From the NCBI RefSeq assembly GCF_024347595.1, contig NZ_AP025506.1, positions 3,410,001-3,474,000 on the forward strand: 64,000 nt of DNA. Direction: 5' to 3'. This document shows, one piece after another, positions 29,668-44,196 of this stretch. Origin of the DNA: Vibrio pomeroyi. Lineage in GTDB: Bacteria > Pseudomonadota > Gammaproteobacteria > Enterobacterales > Vibrionaceae. Both the position numbers and the translations under genes were made by a program. Under the pieces are notes generated by a model that saw only the letters and a list, made by a program, of their open reading frames with translations, did not search any database and was not told where the DNA came from. Each line of letters begins with the position of its first letter. The stretch's first letter is position 1.

Positions 29668-29751
29668 CCCTAAAAAGGTGATTTTTTATACTCTTTAATT
29701 TTGAACAGCTTATGAACTATTTATCCACAACTTGCTCAAAAGGTAAGAGTA

Positions 29752-30300
29752 TTAGTCCAGTTTTTCAACCTGACCAAATTCAAGCTCAACCGGTGTTGCA
29801 CGACCAAAGATCGATACAGATACCTTAATGCGGCTTTTCTCGTAATCTACTTCTTCAACAGTACCGTTGAAGTCAGCAAATGGACCATCGTTCACACGAA
29901 CCACTTCACCCGCTTCGAACATTGTCTTAGGACGTGGAGACTCGCTCGCTTTCTCTAGACGGTTCAAGATAGCATCAGCTTCTTTATCAGTGATTGGTGC
30001 AGGACGATCAGAGGTACCACCAATGAAGCCCATAACACGCGGAATGCTGCGTACTAAGTGCCATGATTCATCATTCATGATCATTTGAACTAATACGTAG
30101 CCAGGGAAGAATTTACGTTCACTTTTACGACGTTGGCCTGCACGCATTTCCACTACTTCTTCAGTAGGTACTAGCACATCGCCAAATAGTTCTTCCATGT
30201 TGTGCATTTTAATATGCTCGCGTAGCGACTGTGCAACACGACCTTCAAAGCCAGAAAAGGCTTGAACTACATACCAACGTTTTTTTGGAGCTTCACTCAT
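29752..30300 (-). CDS. nusG: Transcription termination/antitermination factor NusG
   Basis: Elongation factor that binds RNA polymerase, links it to Rho or to ribosomal S10, and takes part in rrn antitermination. It is 182 residues: NGN domain ([27 protein letters not shown]) and C-terminal KOW domain ([20 protein letters not shown]). Follows secE by 13 bases in one operon. Confidence 0.98.
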   Translation of the reverse strand: MSEAPKKRWYVVQAFSGFEGRVAQSLREHIKMHNMEELFGDVLVPTEEVVEMRAGQRRKSERKFFPGYVLVQMIMNDESWHLVRSIPRVMGFIGGTSDRPAPITDKEADAILNRLEKASESPRPKTMFEAGEVVRVNDGPFADFNGTVEEVDYEKSRIKVSVSIFGRATPVELEFGQVEKLD

Positions 30301-30313
30301 GAATCAGAACCCT

Positions 30314-30691
30314 CTACACCCCAGTTGCTAGAGAAACTAGACGGACCATAATGCCGTCAATTCCCCAAAGCACTAGAGACATAACAATACATACAGCTAA
30401 AACGATCAATGTAGTTTGCATAGTTTCTTGGCGAGTAGGCCAAACAACTTTACGAATCTCCATACGAGATTCTTTTGCAAAATCGATCGCAGCTTTACCT
30501 TTAGTTGTTGTTGCTGCAACGCCTAGTGCGGCAGCAATCAGCACAACTACACCTGCAGCGCGAATTACAACAGACAATTCACCATACAGGTAATTACCCA
30601 CAACAGCAGCAGCCAACAGAACAAAAGCGACAATCCACTTCATTGTATCTGCTGCACTTGAGCTATCAGGAGTTTCAGCGTTTGCTTTCAT
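30314..30691 (-). CDS. secE: Preprotein translocase subunit SecE
   Basis: Essential clamp subunit of the SecYEG channel in the inner membrane. It is 125 residues with three predicted transmembrane segments (about 17-33, 40-58 and 96-118), as in E. coli, and the cytoplasmic amphipathic region [16 protein letters not shown] that marks the family. A TTGACA (30836-30841, minus strand) lies 145 bases upstream, but a matching -10 is weak, so the promoter is not placed. Confidence 0.97.
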   Translation of the reverse strand: MKANAETPDSSSAADTMKWIVAFVLLAAAVVGNYLYGELSVVIRAAGVVVLIAAALGVAATTTKGKAAIDFAKESRMEIRKVVWPTRQETMQTTLIVLAVCIVMSLVLWGIDGIMVRLVSLATGV

Positions 30692-30867
30692 AAAACCAAC
30701 CTGTGATAAGTCTTAAATATAGACGACAATAACCCCGCTGTTGCAGGGCACATTCCTTTGCGTTGCAAAACAACACATCTAACAGTCATTTTAGTCAAAA
30801 AGACCGTTTAATTCTTTGCTAAGAGCCGAAATTGATGTCAAATCGCTCAACTCTTTTTTCAGCGCAG

Positions 30868-30895
30868 AAAAAGGGCATCAAATGATGCCCTTTTT
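30868..30895 (-). terminator. Terminator of the tRNA-tuf operon
   Basis: Perfect symmetric hairpin AAAAAGGGCATCA / TGATGCCCTTTTT, 20 bases past the tuf stop. Confidence 0.94.
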
Positions 30896-30914
30896 ACTAG
30901 TGGTTCGTCAAATC

Positions 30915-32099
30915 TTATGCAAAGATTTTAGCTACAACACCAGCACCAACTGTACGGCCACCTTCGCGGATTGCGAAACGTAGACCTTCGTCCATTGCGA
31001 TTGGAGCGATTAGCTCAACAGTCATTTGAACGTTGTCACCTGGCATTACCATTTCTACGCCTTCTGGTAGAGTGATGTCGCCTGTTACGTCAGTTGTACG
31101 GAAGTAGAACTGTGGACGGTAACCTTTGAAGAAAGGAGTGTGACGGCCGCCTTCGTCTTTAGAAAGTACGTATACTTCAGACTCAAACTTAGTGTGTGGG
31201 TTGATAGAACCTTTCGCAGAAAGTACTTGACCACGTTCAACGTCATCACGCTTAGTACCACGTAGAAGTGCACCAACGTTCTCACCTGCACGACCTTCGT
31301 CAAGCAGTTTACGGAACATTTCAACACCAGTACAAGTAGTAAGAGTAGTCTCTTTAATACCAACGATTTCTACTTCGTCACCTACACGTAGGATACCACG
31401 CTCGATACGACCAGTTACAACAGTACCACGACCTTGAATTGAGAATACGTCTTCAATTGGTAGTAGGAACGGTTGGTCTACTGCACGCTCTGGCTCAGGG
31501 ATGTAAGAATCTAGTGCTTCTGCAAGCTCAACGATCTTGTCTTCCCACTGCTTCTCGCCGTTTAGTGCGCCAAGTGCAGAACCTTGGATAACTGGAAGGT
31601 CATCACCTGGGAAGTCGTACTCAGAAAGAAGTTCACGAACTTCCATTTCTACTAGCTCAAGTAGTTCTTCGTCATCAACCATGTCACATTTGTTCATGAA
31701 TACGATGATGTAAGGGATACCAACTTGACGACCAAGTAGGATGTGCTCACGAGTTTGAGGCATAGGGCCGTCAGTCGCAGCAACAACTAGGATACCGCCG
31801 TCCATTTGTGCAGCACCAGTGATCATGTTTTTAACATAATCCGCGTGTCCTGGACAGTCTACGTGTGCGTAGTGACGTGCTGGAGTATCGTACTCAACGT
31901 GAGAAGTTGCGATTGTGATACCGCGCTCGCGCTCTTCTGGAGCGTTATCGATAGATGCGAAATCTTTAGCAACACCGCCGTACACTTTTGCAAGTGTAGT
32001 ACAGATAGCAGCAGTTAGAGTTGTTTTACCGTGGTCAACGTGGCCGATAGTACCAACGTTTACGTGCGGTTTCGTACGTTCAAATTTTTCTTTAGACAT
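30915..32099 (-). CDS. tuf: Elongation factor Tu
   Basis: GTPase that delivers aminoacyl-tRNA to the ribosome. The start at 32099 ([16 protein letters not shown]) gives 394 residues; the open frame upstream to 32153 is not family-like. G motifs: GHVDHGKT (G1), DCPGHADY (G3), NKCDMVD (G4), SALGAL (G5). It follows four tRNA genes on the same strand, the thrU-tyrU-glyT-thrT-tufB arrangement of E. coli, so it is the tufB-type copy; a second tuf gene is expected in the str operon elsewhere. Confidence 0.98.
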   Translation of the reverse strand: MSKEKFERTKPHVNVGTIGHVDHGKTTLTAAICTTLAKVYGGVAKDFASIDNAPEERERGITIATSHVEYDTPARHYAHVDCPGHADYVKNMITGAAQMDGGILVVAATDGPMPQTREHILLGRQVGIPYIIVFMNKCDMVDDEELLELVEMEVRELLSEYDFPGDDLPVIQGSALGALNGEKQWEDKIVELAEALDSYIPEPERAVDQPFLLPIEDVFSIQGRGTVVTGRIERGILRVGDEVEIVGIKETTLTTCTGVEMFRKLLDEGRAGENVGALLRGTKRDDVERGQVLSAKGSINPHTKFESEVYVLSKDEGGRHTPFFKGYRPQFYFRTTDVTGDITLPEGVEMVMPGDNVQMTVELIAPIAMDEGLRFAIREGGRTVGAGVVAKIFA

Positions 32100-32193
32100 G
32101 GGGTGTCCCTCTAGGTACGGATTAGGTGGCTTAAAATAAGACCACGCAACCAAAAAAATGGTTTTCTTTATTAAAGGAGAATAAGCTTTAGAC

Positions 32194-32269
32194 TGGTGCT
32201 AATACCCAGAGTCGAACTGGGGACCTCACCCTTACCAAGGGTGCGCTCTACCGACTGAGCTATATCAGC
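32194..32269 (-). tRNA. thrT: tRNA-Thr(GGU)
   Basis: 76 bases with encoded CCA. Anticodon loop TTGGTAA gives GGU; D-arm TAGCTCAGTCGGTAGAGC and T-loop GTTCGAC are standard. Last tRNA before tuf. Confidence 0.96.
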
Positions 32270-32282
32270 ACACAAAATGAGT

Positions 32283-32357
<75 letters not shown>

Positions 32358-32396
32358 AACACGTAACTCTGTTTGAGCTATTTAACCTTTAGAATA

Positions 32397-32481
<85 letters not shown>

Positions 32482-32526
32482 AAATTTTGAGCTTTCTCTC
32501 GCTTGCCTTAGAAGGAAGGGAGAAAG

Positions 32527-32602
<76 letters not shown>

Positions 32603-32615
32603 ACAAGTGGGGCGC

Positions 32616-32644
32616 ATTTTATTGAATGATTTTCCACCTTGCAA
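32616..32644 (-). promoter_or_regulatory. Promoter of the tRNA-Thr-Tyr-Gly-Thr-tuf operon
   Basis: On the minus strand TTGCAA (32639-32644), 17-base spacer, TAAAAT (32616-32621), then the GC-rich discriminator GCGCCCC and, within a few bases, the first tRNA. This is the form of a stringently controlled stable-RNA promoter. Confidence 0.82.
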
Positions 32645-32812
32645 TAGTAAATTGAAAAAAAGTGCAAAATTCTCTTACCAAACTCCTACATACGGCAATT
32701 TAGCTCAAGGTTTCCATCTTTAACCCGCATCTAGCACAGGAAGATATTTTATTTATCTATCGCTTGATGTATTTTCCATGCACTTGTTTTGTTATCCACT
32801 ATAGAGTTTTGT

Positions 32813-33736
32813 ATGAGCCCATTTATGTCATTTGACCGCGAACGCTGGTCTGAGCTAAGGAATTTAGTTCCGATGACACTTTCTGAAAGCGACTTAAAAG
32901 AGCTTCAAGGCATCAATGAAAAACTCACAATGGAAGAGGCTGTGGAGATCTATCTACCGCTTTCTCGCCTGTTGAATCTCTATGTGGCAGCCAGACAAAA
33001 CAGAAACTCGGTACTTCATGAGTTCCTAGATAAGAAAGAGAAAGCGCCACCTTTTATCATCGGTATTGCAGGTAGTGTTGCCGTTGGTAAAAGTACAACT
33101 GCGCGACTGCTTAAAGCCCTACTCTCTCGTTGGGAGAACCACCCAAAAGTTGAGTTAGTCACAACAGACGGTTTCTTATACCCAAATGAAGTGTTGGAAG
33201 AGAAAGGGTTGATGAGTAAGAAAGGCTTCCCTGAGTCATACGACATCAAGCGTCTAGTGAACTTTGTCTCGGATGTTAAAGCGTGCAAAAGAAATGTCAC
33301 CGCACCGGTATACTCGCACCTAACTTACAACATTACTGATGATGTTAAGTGTGTCGACCTACCCGATGTGCTTATTATTGAAGGGCTTAATGTCTTACAG
33401 AGTGGCATGAACTACCCACACGAACCGCATCGTGTGTTTATTTCAGACTTCCTTGATTTCTCACTCTATGTGGATGCTGACAGCCAGCAGATCAAAGAGT
33501 GGTACATCAATCGTTTTATGAAGTTTCGCGACGGGGCGTTTACCAAGCCCGGTTCGTACTTTAGTCATTACACTAAGCTATCGAATCAAGCTGCACTGGA
33601 CAAAGCGGAAGGTATCTGGAGTTCAATCAATGGCTTGAACCTTGAACAAAATATCCTTCCAACAAGAGAAAGAGCGCATCTGATTTTGCGAAAAGGCGCA
33701 GATCATATGGTTGAAGAAGTGTTACTTAGAAAATAG
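32813..33736 (+). CDS. coaA: Pantothenate kinase, type I
   Basis: Phosphorylates pantothenate, the first and feedback-controlled step of CoA synthesis. Start chosen at ATG 32813 ([12 protein letters not shown]), matching E. coli MTPYLQFDR; a TTG eight codons upstream (32789) is the alternative. It is 307 residues. P-loop GSVAVGKS at about 87-94, [28 protein letters not shown] and the C-terminal [13 protein letters not shown] are all present. The ribosome site is weak. It is divergent from the tRNA-tuf operon and converges with birA, seven bases between stops. Confidence 0.96.
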   Translation: MSPFMSFDRERWSELRNLVPMTLSESDLKELQGINEKLTMEEAVEIYLPLSRLLNLYVAARQNRNSVLHEFLDKKEKAPPFIIGIAGSVAVGKSTTARLLKALLSRWENHPKVELVTTDGFLYPNEVLEEKGLMSKKGFPESYDIKRLVNFVSDVKACKRNVTAPVYSHLTYNITDDVKCVDLPDVLIIEGLNVLQSGMNYPHEPHRVFISDFLDFSLYVDADSQQIKEWYINRFMKFRDGAFTKPGSYFSHYTKLSNQAALDKAEGIWSSINGLNLEQNILPTRERAHLILRKGADHMVEEVLLRK

Positions 33737-33743
33737 TAACGCC

Positions 33744-34709
33744 TTAATCCCCTTTTCTTAGCGATATTTCGCCACCAATATAACTCTCGATGCCATCCTC
33801 GGTTTTGAGTAACACGGCACCTTGTTCATCGATGCCTTGAACAACACCTTCAATTTCTCTAGGTCCAATAATCAACCTTACATTGCGACCTAAGAAATTA
33901 TCTAAGCGATTCCAACGTTCTACGAAGTTAGACATCCCTTTCAATTCATAATCCACAAGAGACTTGTCCCAAGCATTAATCAGAGCCTGTGCTAATTGGT
34001 TACGATCTGGCACCTTCCCGTCACACACTTCTTTAAGAGAAGTCCACGGTTGACCAATACCTGATGTTGTTGGGTCCATCGATAGGTTCAGCCCTAAACC
34101 AATAACAATATGAGCTGCGCCACCCGACTGCCCAGAGAGCTCGACCAAGATACCCGCGAGCTTCTTGTCATTGTGGTATAGGTCATTCGGCCACTTAAGC
34201 TTGATGCCTTCAACGCCCATCTCTTCCAAAGCCTCTACAACGGCTACGCCAACCACAAGGCTTAAGCCCATCGCAGCAGCCATACCGGCATCTAGCCTCC
34301 AGTACATTGAAAGGTACAGGTTTGCACCAAATGGCGATACCCACTCTCTTCCACGACGCCCGCGGCCAGCAGCTTGATACTCAGCAATACAAACCGAACC
34401 AGACTCAAGAGTGTTCGTACGCTCTAACAAGTGCTGGTTTGTAGAACCAATGATTGGGATCAGCTCAAGTGAAGCGTCAGGACTTGGAACTGACAATTTC
34501 TCTTGGTCAAGCATGTCCAACTGGTTAGCTAACTTGTAGCCCTTGCCTTGCACTCGATAGATATCCAATCCCCACTCTTGAATCCCTTTAATGTGCTTAC
34601 TGATAGCCGCTCTTGATACGCCTATCATCTCGCCGAGGTCTTCTCCGGAATGAAACTCGCCATCGGAAAGGCATTTTAGTAGTGCTAGCTTGGTACTGTG
34701 CTCCCTCAT
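33744..34709 (-). CDS. birA: Biotin-protein ligase and biotin operon repressor BirA
   Basis: Bifunctional protein: attaches biotin to AccB Lys118 (2211-2669) and represses the bio operon as biotinyl-AMP-bound dimer. It is 321 residues: N-terminal winged HTH (about 1-60, GEMIGVSRAAISKHIKGIQ), central ligase domain with the biotinyl-AMP loop GRGRRGREWVSP and KWPNDLYHNDKKLAGILVE, and the C-terminal SH3-like domain. The start overlaps the murB stop (ATGA), so translation is coupled. Confidence 0.97.
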   Translation of the reverse strand: MREHSTKLALLKCLSDGEFHSGEDLGEMIGVSRAAISKHIKGIQEWGLDIYRVQGKGYKLANQLDMLDQEKLSVPSPDASLELIPIIGSTNQHLLERTNTLESGSVCIAEYQAAGRGRRGREWVSPFGANLYLSMYWRLDAGMAAAMGLSLVVGVAVVEALEEMGVEGIKLKWPNDLYHNDKKLAGILVELSGQSGGAAHIVIGLGLNLSMDPTTSGIGQPWTSLKEVCDGKVPDRNQLAQALINAWDKSLVDYELKGMSNFVERWNRLDNFLGRNVRLIIGPREIEGVVQGIDEQGAVLLKTEDGIESYIGGEISLRKGD

Positions 34710-35752
34710 ACTAATACCTCCAAAGCTCTATCTAAGTTTGTCTCGCTTTCTCTACCCATAAAGCGGACTTCGTGTTCCAACTGAATATCGAACTTGTTCA
34801 GGACAGATTTGCGAACTCGGTCAGCAAGCTTAAGGATGTCGATAGCAGAAGCTTGATCATAATTAATGATAACCAGCGCTTGGTTTGGGTGAACTTGAGC
34901 GCCGCCTTCAGTAACACCTTTAAATTGGCATTGATCAATGAGCCACCCTGCAGCGACTTTGATCATATCGTTACTCTCGTAACCAACGATGTTTGGGTAC
35001 AGCTCTGACAAGCGATCAAAATGATCTTTGGTGATCACGGGGTTTTTGAAAAAGCTTCCAGCATTGCCCTGTTTCGAAGGGTCTGGCAGTTTGCTCGAAC
35101 GAATAGCACATACTTCATCGAATATCATGCTAGGGGAAAGTGTTTCTTCTGGCAGGCTTTTAAGCGGACCGTAATGGTTACATGGCTTCCACTCTTTCGG
35201 CAGTGTTAAACCGATCGCGACAACAATCGCTTTGCCATAAAGAGCGTGTTTAAAAATGGAATCTCGGTAACCAAAGAGGCATTCTTCTTTGGTTAATCGC
35301 TTAACTGTATAAGTATCCAGACAAAGAATATCGACGTATTCGCAGACGTCTTGCAGCTCAACGCCGTACGCACCAATATTCTGAATAGGTGCAGAACCTG
35401 AGCACCCCGGTATCATTGCAAGGTTTTCTAAACCGCCAAGCCCTTTATCAACACTCCACTTAACCAAACTAGGCCAATCCTCACCACCATTAACATGTAG
35501 ATGGTGATGACTCTCTGTCTCGGTTAGAGTAATCCCGGCTAACTGGTTCACAATAATTAAGCCTGCAAAATGCTCAGTAAAAAGCATATTACTGCCCTTA
35601 CCCAGTATTAACTTAGGCAAAGTTGACCATTTAGGGTCTTGATAAACCGTAATCAGTTCTTCGATAGTCGTGACTTCAACCAACGCATCACATGTCTGGT
35701 CGATGGAAAAAGTATGAACGTTTTTTAAACTAGCATTGAGATGGAATTGCAT
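34706..35752 (-). CDS. murB: UDP-N-acetylenolpyruvoylglucosamine reductase
   Basis: FAD enzyme that reduces enolpyruvyl-UDP-GlcNAc to UDP-MurNAc in peptidoglycan synthesis. From MQFHLNASLKN (35752) it is 348 residues; a methionine four codons earlier (35764) is possible. Type I MurB: FAD-binding ILGKGSNMLF, GLENLAMIPGCSGSAPIQN then IGAYGVEL, FGYRDSIFK, the catalytic serine in GNAGSFFKNP, and the late Glu in HEVRFMG. Forms an operon with birA, as in E. coli. Confidence 0.96.
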   Translation of the reverse strand: MQFHLNASLKNVHTFSIDQTCDALVEVTTIEELITVYQDPKWSTLPKLILGKGSNMLFTEHFAGLIIVNQLAGITLTETESHHHLHVNGGEDWPSLVKWSVDKGLGGLENLAMIPGCSGSAPIQNIGAYGVELQDVCEYVDILCLDTYTVKRLTKEECLFGYRDSIFKHALYGKAIVVAIGLTLPKEWKPCNHYGPLKSLPEETLSPSMIFDEVCAIRSSKLPDPSKQGNAGSFFKNPVITKDHFDRLSELYPNIVGYESNDMIKVAAGWLIDQCQFKGVTEGGAQVHPNQALVIINYDQASAIDILKLADRVRKSVLNKFDIQLEHEVRFMGRESETNLDRALEVLV

Positions 35753-35818
35753 GACGATATTCAATTAACTTACACTGCAGCCATTCTACAGCAGATAAAC
35801 CAGTGGCGCAGTGACTGA

Positions 35819-36250
35819 ATGAACAATGTCATCATTACCCAATTAGACCCCGTTAAAGTTCCCCTAGTAAAACGTTTCTACAAGGAACATTATCCAACAG
35901 GGAAAGCCAACAAGAGGGAGATTATCTATTCATTACTCATGGATAACGAGCTTTGTGGTGTCGTGCGTTTTCGGACGATAGAAAGTGCTCGCTTGCTTAC
36001 CGGAATGGCTATCTCAAAAGAACATCGTGGTAAGCAATTAGGCTCTCAGCTTATGGATTATTGTGCTCAGCATACGCTGACAGAAAACGACTACTGCTTC
36101 GCCTACGCGCATCTCACCAGCTTTTACGCGCGACATAACTTCGTACAGATCGAGCCAGAACAGCTACCCAATGGGTTGAGAGTTTTATACGAGCGCTATT
36201 CGAATAGCGGAAAAGATCTCATTCCTATGCATTATCAGCAAAATTGTTAG
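35819..36250 (+). CDS. GNAT-family N-acetyltransferase
   Basis: 143 residues. The acetyl-CoA-binding core motif A is ARLLTGMAISKEHRGKQLGS then QLMDY (about 58-82), with FYARHNFVQIEPEQLP as the following strand-helix unit. Substrate is unknown. It is divergent from murB with 66 bases between starts and is 91 bases ahead of pssA. I know of no equivalent in the E. coli murB region. Confidence 0.8.
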   Translation: MNNVIITQLDPVKVPLVKRFYKEHYPTGKANKREIIYSLLMDNELCGVVRFRTIESARLLTGMAISKEHRGKQLGSQLMDYCAQHTLTENDYCFAYAHLTSFYARHNFVQIEPEQLPNGLRVLYERYSNSGKDLIPMHYQQNC

Positions 36251-36341
36251 AGAATGCCTCGATTATCTAGTATTTGGGGCTATCCCTTTGGTAAAATTAA
36301 AGGTTCGCAATTTTGCATATTTTTAAGGTAAAACAGTCAAT

Positions 36342-37682
36342 ATGATTGCCAGTAGGAATCCATTCATACAGTTGCCAACCATAGCGCAGAATCCTGACAA
36401 GTTTGAAGTACTACTATCAGCGCAAGAGTTTCGAACTCGCTTACTTGATGAGATATCTCGCGCAACGACTCGTATTAGTTTAGTCGCTTTGTACCTTGAA
36501 GATGATGAGGCTGGCCGTGAGATCCTAACTGCCTTATATGAAGCAAAGCAAAAGAATCCAGAACTAGACGTGAGTGTATGTGTCGATTGGCACAGAGCGC
36601 AACGTGGATTGATTGGCGCAGAGTCCTCTGAAGGCAACGCGGCAATGTATAAAGAGTTTGCTGAAAAGTATCAGCACTCTGTTCCTGTCTATGGCATCCC
36701 TGTTCGCGGTAAAGAAGTCTTTGGCGTATTGCACCTAAAAGGCTTTATCGTCGATGACAGCGTGATATACAGCGGTGCAAGCCTTAACAATATCTACCTG
36801 AACTACCATGACCGCTATCGCTTTGATCGCTACCATGTTTTAAGCAACGCAGCACTGGCTGACTCGATGTTTACCTACGTGCACGAGCAAATGATCTCAG
36901 ACAGCGCTGTTTACGACTTGGCAGATCAAAACAAGCCAGTAACCAAAGAACTGAAACCAGCGATTCGCCAGTTCCGAGCTTCACTAGCTCGATCTCAATA
37001 CCAATTCGATAGTCAGGGGGTTTCACCAGAGCAAGTAGCCGTAACGCCATTAGTTGGTATTGGCAAACGACGTAACCGTCTGAATCAAGGCATCAATCAA
37101 CTTGTCGCTCAAGCTAAAGATGAGATCTTTATCTGCACACCTTACTTCAACTTCCCACCTAGCCTAGCTAAAGAAGTGAAGAAAGCGCTAAAGCGTGGTG
37201 TAAAGGTCAGTATTGTTGTCGGTGATAAAACAGCGAACGATTTCTTTATCTCACCAGAAGAAGAGTTTAAAACAATTGGTGGCTTGCCATACCTTTACGA
37301 ATTGAACTTACGTCGCTTTGCTAAAGCCAATGAAGCCCACATTGCTAGCCGCAATCTATCGATTCGACTTTGGCAACACGATTCTAATAGCTTCCACCTG
37401 AAGGGTATCTGGGTCGATAAGCGTTATATGCTCCTAACTGGCAATAACCTAAACCCTCGTGCATGGAAACTCGATCTAGAGAACGGTATCTTTATCCAAG
37501 ATCACTACCATCACCTAACTGATAAGTTCCAAGCTGAAGTAGACAACATTCTTCAACACACTCAGCTTATCTGTACTTATAAGCAGTTAGATAAAGTAGA
37601 TAGCTACCCTACGGAAGTTCAGAAGCTGATTCGTAAGATCACTCGCGTCAAAGCCGACAGGGTCCTCAAACAGATTCTATAG
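36342..37682 (+). CDS. pssA: CDP-diacylglycerol-serine O-phosphatidyltransferase (phosphatidylserine synthase)
   Basis: Makes phosphatidylserine, the precursor of phosphatidylethanolamine. It is the gram-negative, phospholipase D-like type and is peripherally membrane-associated. 446 residues (E. coli 451). Two HKD motifs: HLKGFIVD with His131, Lys133, Asp138 and HLKGIWVD with His352, Lys354, Asp359, each followed by a G-N/S-rich strand (SGASLNNIY; TGNNLNPRAWKLDLENG). A strong terminator follows 24 bases after the stop. Confidence 0.96.
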   Translation: MIASRNPFIQLPTIAQNPDKFEVLLSAQEFRTRLLDEISRATTRISLVALYLEDDEAGREILTALYEAKQKNPELDVSVCVDWHRAQRGLIGAESSEGNAAMYKEFAEKYQHSVPVYGIPVRGKEVFGVLHLKGFIVDDSVIYSGASLNNIYLNYHDRYRFDRYHVLSNAALADSMFTYVHEQMISDSAVYDLADQNKPVTKELKPAIRQFRASLARSQYQFDSQGVSPEQVAVTPLVGIGKRRNRLNQGINQLVAQAKDEIFICTPYFNFPPSLAKEVKKALKRGVKVSIVVGDKTANDFFISPEEEFKTIGGLPYLYELNLRRFAKANEAHIASRNLSIRLWQHDSNSFHLKGIWVDKRYMLLTGNNLNPRAWKLDLENGIFIQDHYHHLTDKFQAEVDNILQHTQLICTYKQLDKVDSYPTEVQKLIRKITRVKADRVLKQIL

Positions 37683-37706
37683 CGAATGGTTTCCCTAAGA
37701 TTAATC

Positions 37707-37733
37707 AACGCCTAGCAAACGCTAGGCGTTTTT
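37707..37733 (+). terminator. Intrinsic terminator after pssA
   Basis: Perfect 10-bp stem AACGCCTAGC / GCTAGGCGTT with an AAAC loop and T run. Confidence 0.93.
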
Positions 37734-38118
37734 GTATCAATAATACGAGATATATTTTCTAAACCGGTACAAACTATCAAACGTAAATATCAGCTAAACG
37801 ACAGAGACTCCACATCCCTTCTTTTATCGGTCTCGGGAATGACTAGATCGGAGACAAGTTCAATTGATCGAATACTCAATTTAATTACCTAAAAGCTATA
37901 TACGCAATAACTGCTTTCACCCCACAACTAAGCGACTGGAGATGAACATAACTTCATCTAACACACCTAACGAGCAAAACTCCAATCAAACAACTTCAAT
38001 CGACCATTTACGCTAAGTAGTCTCAATCGATATCAGAATTATCTTAATAGTTAGTCTAAGTATCACGAAACTCTTACGACGACATGTGCAGATAGGAGGC
38101 ATATAAAACTTGCGAGCA
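37734..38118. other. Gene-free stretch after pssA
   Basis: AT-rich, with no open frame of useful length and no hairpin or repeat that I recognise. It merges into the degraded repeat block at 38119. Confidence 0.6.
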
Positions 38119-38712
38119 TTCTGATAGGAGTAGCTTTTCTAATAGGTAACCGAATAGTCGGATTTCCGCATCTTCAATAATGATCAGACCAAAGATAATC
38201 GTATATTCTTAAAGTGCAAACAAGCTTCGGAAGTTCGAGGAAGTGTTCCTCATAAGTAGTGATTTGATGTGAACTGGACCCATCCAGAACGGCACTCAGT
38301 GACCGTTTCATCCTAGTTTAGAAACGATGAAAGCCTAGTCGTAAGACTAGGCTTTCTGATAAGTGGCAAAAGCCTAGGGCTACGAGGTAAGTCCTATACG
38401 GGAGTCTTTCTACCCAAGGAAAATACCATTATTTAAACGCAAAAAACCGCGCTATTTTCTAGTAAGGCTTCTTAATAAGTGGCGTTGTTGCTGAGGTCTC
38501 TGGCAGCCTGAACTCATTGGTCGAAGACCAAATTATCTATAGCCAGAAACGACGAAAGCCTAGTCGTGAGACTAGGCTTTCTGATAATTGGCTATGCTGG
38601 TATTCCATCGGACTCGCGCACGAGTAGAACTCTTTCGCCCGAAGGAAATGTACAATGATTCAAATGTAAAAAAGCCCTGCTATTTCTAGCAGGGCTTTTC
38701 TAATAAGTGGCG
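38119..38712 (-). repeat. Degraded tandem repeats, likely remnants of an rrn-distal tRNA array
   Basis: Two hairpin-plus-flank modules alternate. Module X, GAAAGCCTAGTCG / AGACTAGGCTTTC then CTGATAAGTGGC, occurs at 38321-38367 and 38546-38592. Module Y, a GCCCTGCTA-type hairpin then TTCTAATAAGTGGC, occurs at 38670-38712 (intact, next to tRNA-Asp) and 38440-38484 (decayed). Further worn copies are at about 38119-38151 and 38238-38262. In the intact copy TGGC is the complement of the tRNA 3' end GCCA, so each ...ATAAGTGGC probably marks where a tRNA once ended. Confidence 0.65.
38668..38697 (-). terminator. Terminator of the third rrn operon (after tRNA-Asp)
   Basis: Minus-strand stem AAGCCCTGCTA / TAGCAGGGCTT with a four-base loop, then six T residues, about 11 bases past the tRNA-Asp CCA end. 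Confidence 0.9.
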
Positions 38713-38784
38713 GAGTGGACGGGACTCGAACCCGCGACCCCCGGCGTGACAGGCCGGTATTCTAACCAACTGAACTACCACTCC
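38708..38784 (-). tRNA. tRNA-Asp(GUC)
   Basis: 77 bases with encoded CCA. Acceptor GGAGTGG / CCACTCC, anticodon GUC in CTGTCAC, T-loop GTTCGAG. It is the distal tRNA of the rrn operon, as in E. coli rrnC/rrnH. Confidence 0.95.
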
Positions 38785-38827
38785 GCAGTGGACTACTTGT
38801 CGTCGCTGACAAGTCGTTCATAATTTA

Positions 38828-38947
38828 AAGCCTGGCGATGTCCTACTCTCACATGGGGAAGCCCCACACTACCATCGGCGCTATTGTGTTTCACTTCTGA
38901 GTTCGGCATGGAATCAGGTGGGTCCACAATGCTATGGTCGCCAAGCA
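38828..38947 (-). rRNA. rrf: 5S rRNA, operon 1
   Basis: About 120 bases, from TGCTTGGCGACC to CATCGCCAGGCTT, with the universal CCGAACTCAGAAGTGAAAC loop region. Ends are approximate by comparison with E. coli. Confidence 0.95.
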
Positions 38948-39039
38948 AATTTTAAAATTCGGAAAACTGTATTTAAAAGTAACTCTTCAAACTCATTCAA
39001 GGTCTGTCTTTGAGTCCACAAAACCCCTTGGGTGTTGTA

Positions 39040-41930
<2,891 letters not shown>

Positions 41931-42290
41931 ATACAACCCGAAAGGGTCTTAGTGTATGGCAACTAACCAAGGTTTTTGGTTGTCATTAAGAAGGGTTAAT
42001 TCTCAATGACTGTTTGCCGGACTCAATGTGATTCAAACGAATTTGAATCGAATACAAGACACTTGAATGTGTTTGTTGTGTTTATCAAAAGATAAACATT
42101 GAGAACTTTTAAATTTGATTGAATTACTCGTAAGTAATCAATCAGTCAGCTTTCCAAATTGTTAAAGAGCATGAGACTTTAAGAACAGTGTTCTAAAATT
42201 CACATTTTCTAAAGACTCTCACAGTCGAAAAATCCAACCAGCGACATAAGAAGTGGTTTGGAGTTTTAACTTCCAAGAATATTTAGAGAA

Positions 42291-42366
42291 TGGTGGGCGA
42301 TACCGGGCTCGAACCAGTGACCCCCTGCTTGTAAGGCAGGTGCTCTCCCAACTGAGCTAATCGCCC
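42291..42366 (-). tRNA. tRNA-Val(UAC), spacer tRNA of operon 1
   Basis: 76 bases with CCA; anticodon loop CTTACAA (UAC). Third spacer tRNA after Glu and Lys. The boxA antiterminator TGTTAAAGAGC (plus-strand reading) is at 42160-42170, between it and 23S. Confidence 0.95.
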
Positions 42367-42398
42367 ACGATAGTTTTAATTCCTTCGCGGAGAAAGAA

Positions 42399-42474
42399 TG
42401 GTGGGTCGTGCAGGATTCGAACCTGCGACCAATTGATTAAAAGTCAACTGCTCTACCAACTGAGCTAACGACCC
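42399..42474 (-). tRNA. tRNA-Lys(UUU), spacer tRNA of operon 1
   Basis: 76 bases with CCA; anticodon loop CTTTTAA (UUU); T-loop GTTCGAATC. Confidence 0.95.
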
Positions 42475-42476
42475 AA

Positions 42477-42552
42477 TGGTATCCCGTAGGGGAGTCGAAC
42501 CCCTGTTACCGCCGTGAAAGGGCGGTGTCCTAGGCCTCTAGACGAACGGGAC
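42477..42552 (-). tRNA. tRNA-Glu(UUC), spacer tRNA of operon 1
   Basis: 76 bases with CCA; anticodon loop CTTTCAC (UUC); begins GTCCCGTTCGTCTAG. Only two bases separate it from tRNA-Lys. Confidence 0.95.
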
Positions 42553-42641
42553 ACTGGATTGAAGAACTTGGGAGTTCTTCGTCTCTTTTACTTTCTAAAC
42601 CTAATCAATCTGTGTGGACACTTATCGTGAGTATCTTCGTA

Positions 42642-44196
<1,555 letters not shown>

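Noticed and set aside
32100-32153. Longer tuf start
   Set aside because: EF-Tu begins [12 protein letters not shown]; the upstream codons cover the ribosome site region between tRNA-Thr and tuf.
37734-38118. Possible lost gene after pssA
   Set aside because: No frame, codon bias or recognisable motif remained on either strand.
38321-38712. Possible CRISPR array from regularly spaced repeats
   Set aside because: Copies are few, unequal and diverged, spacing is irregular, each carries a terminator-like hairpin, and there are no cas genes; tRNA-flank remnants explain it better.
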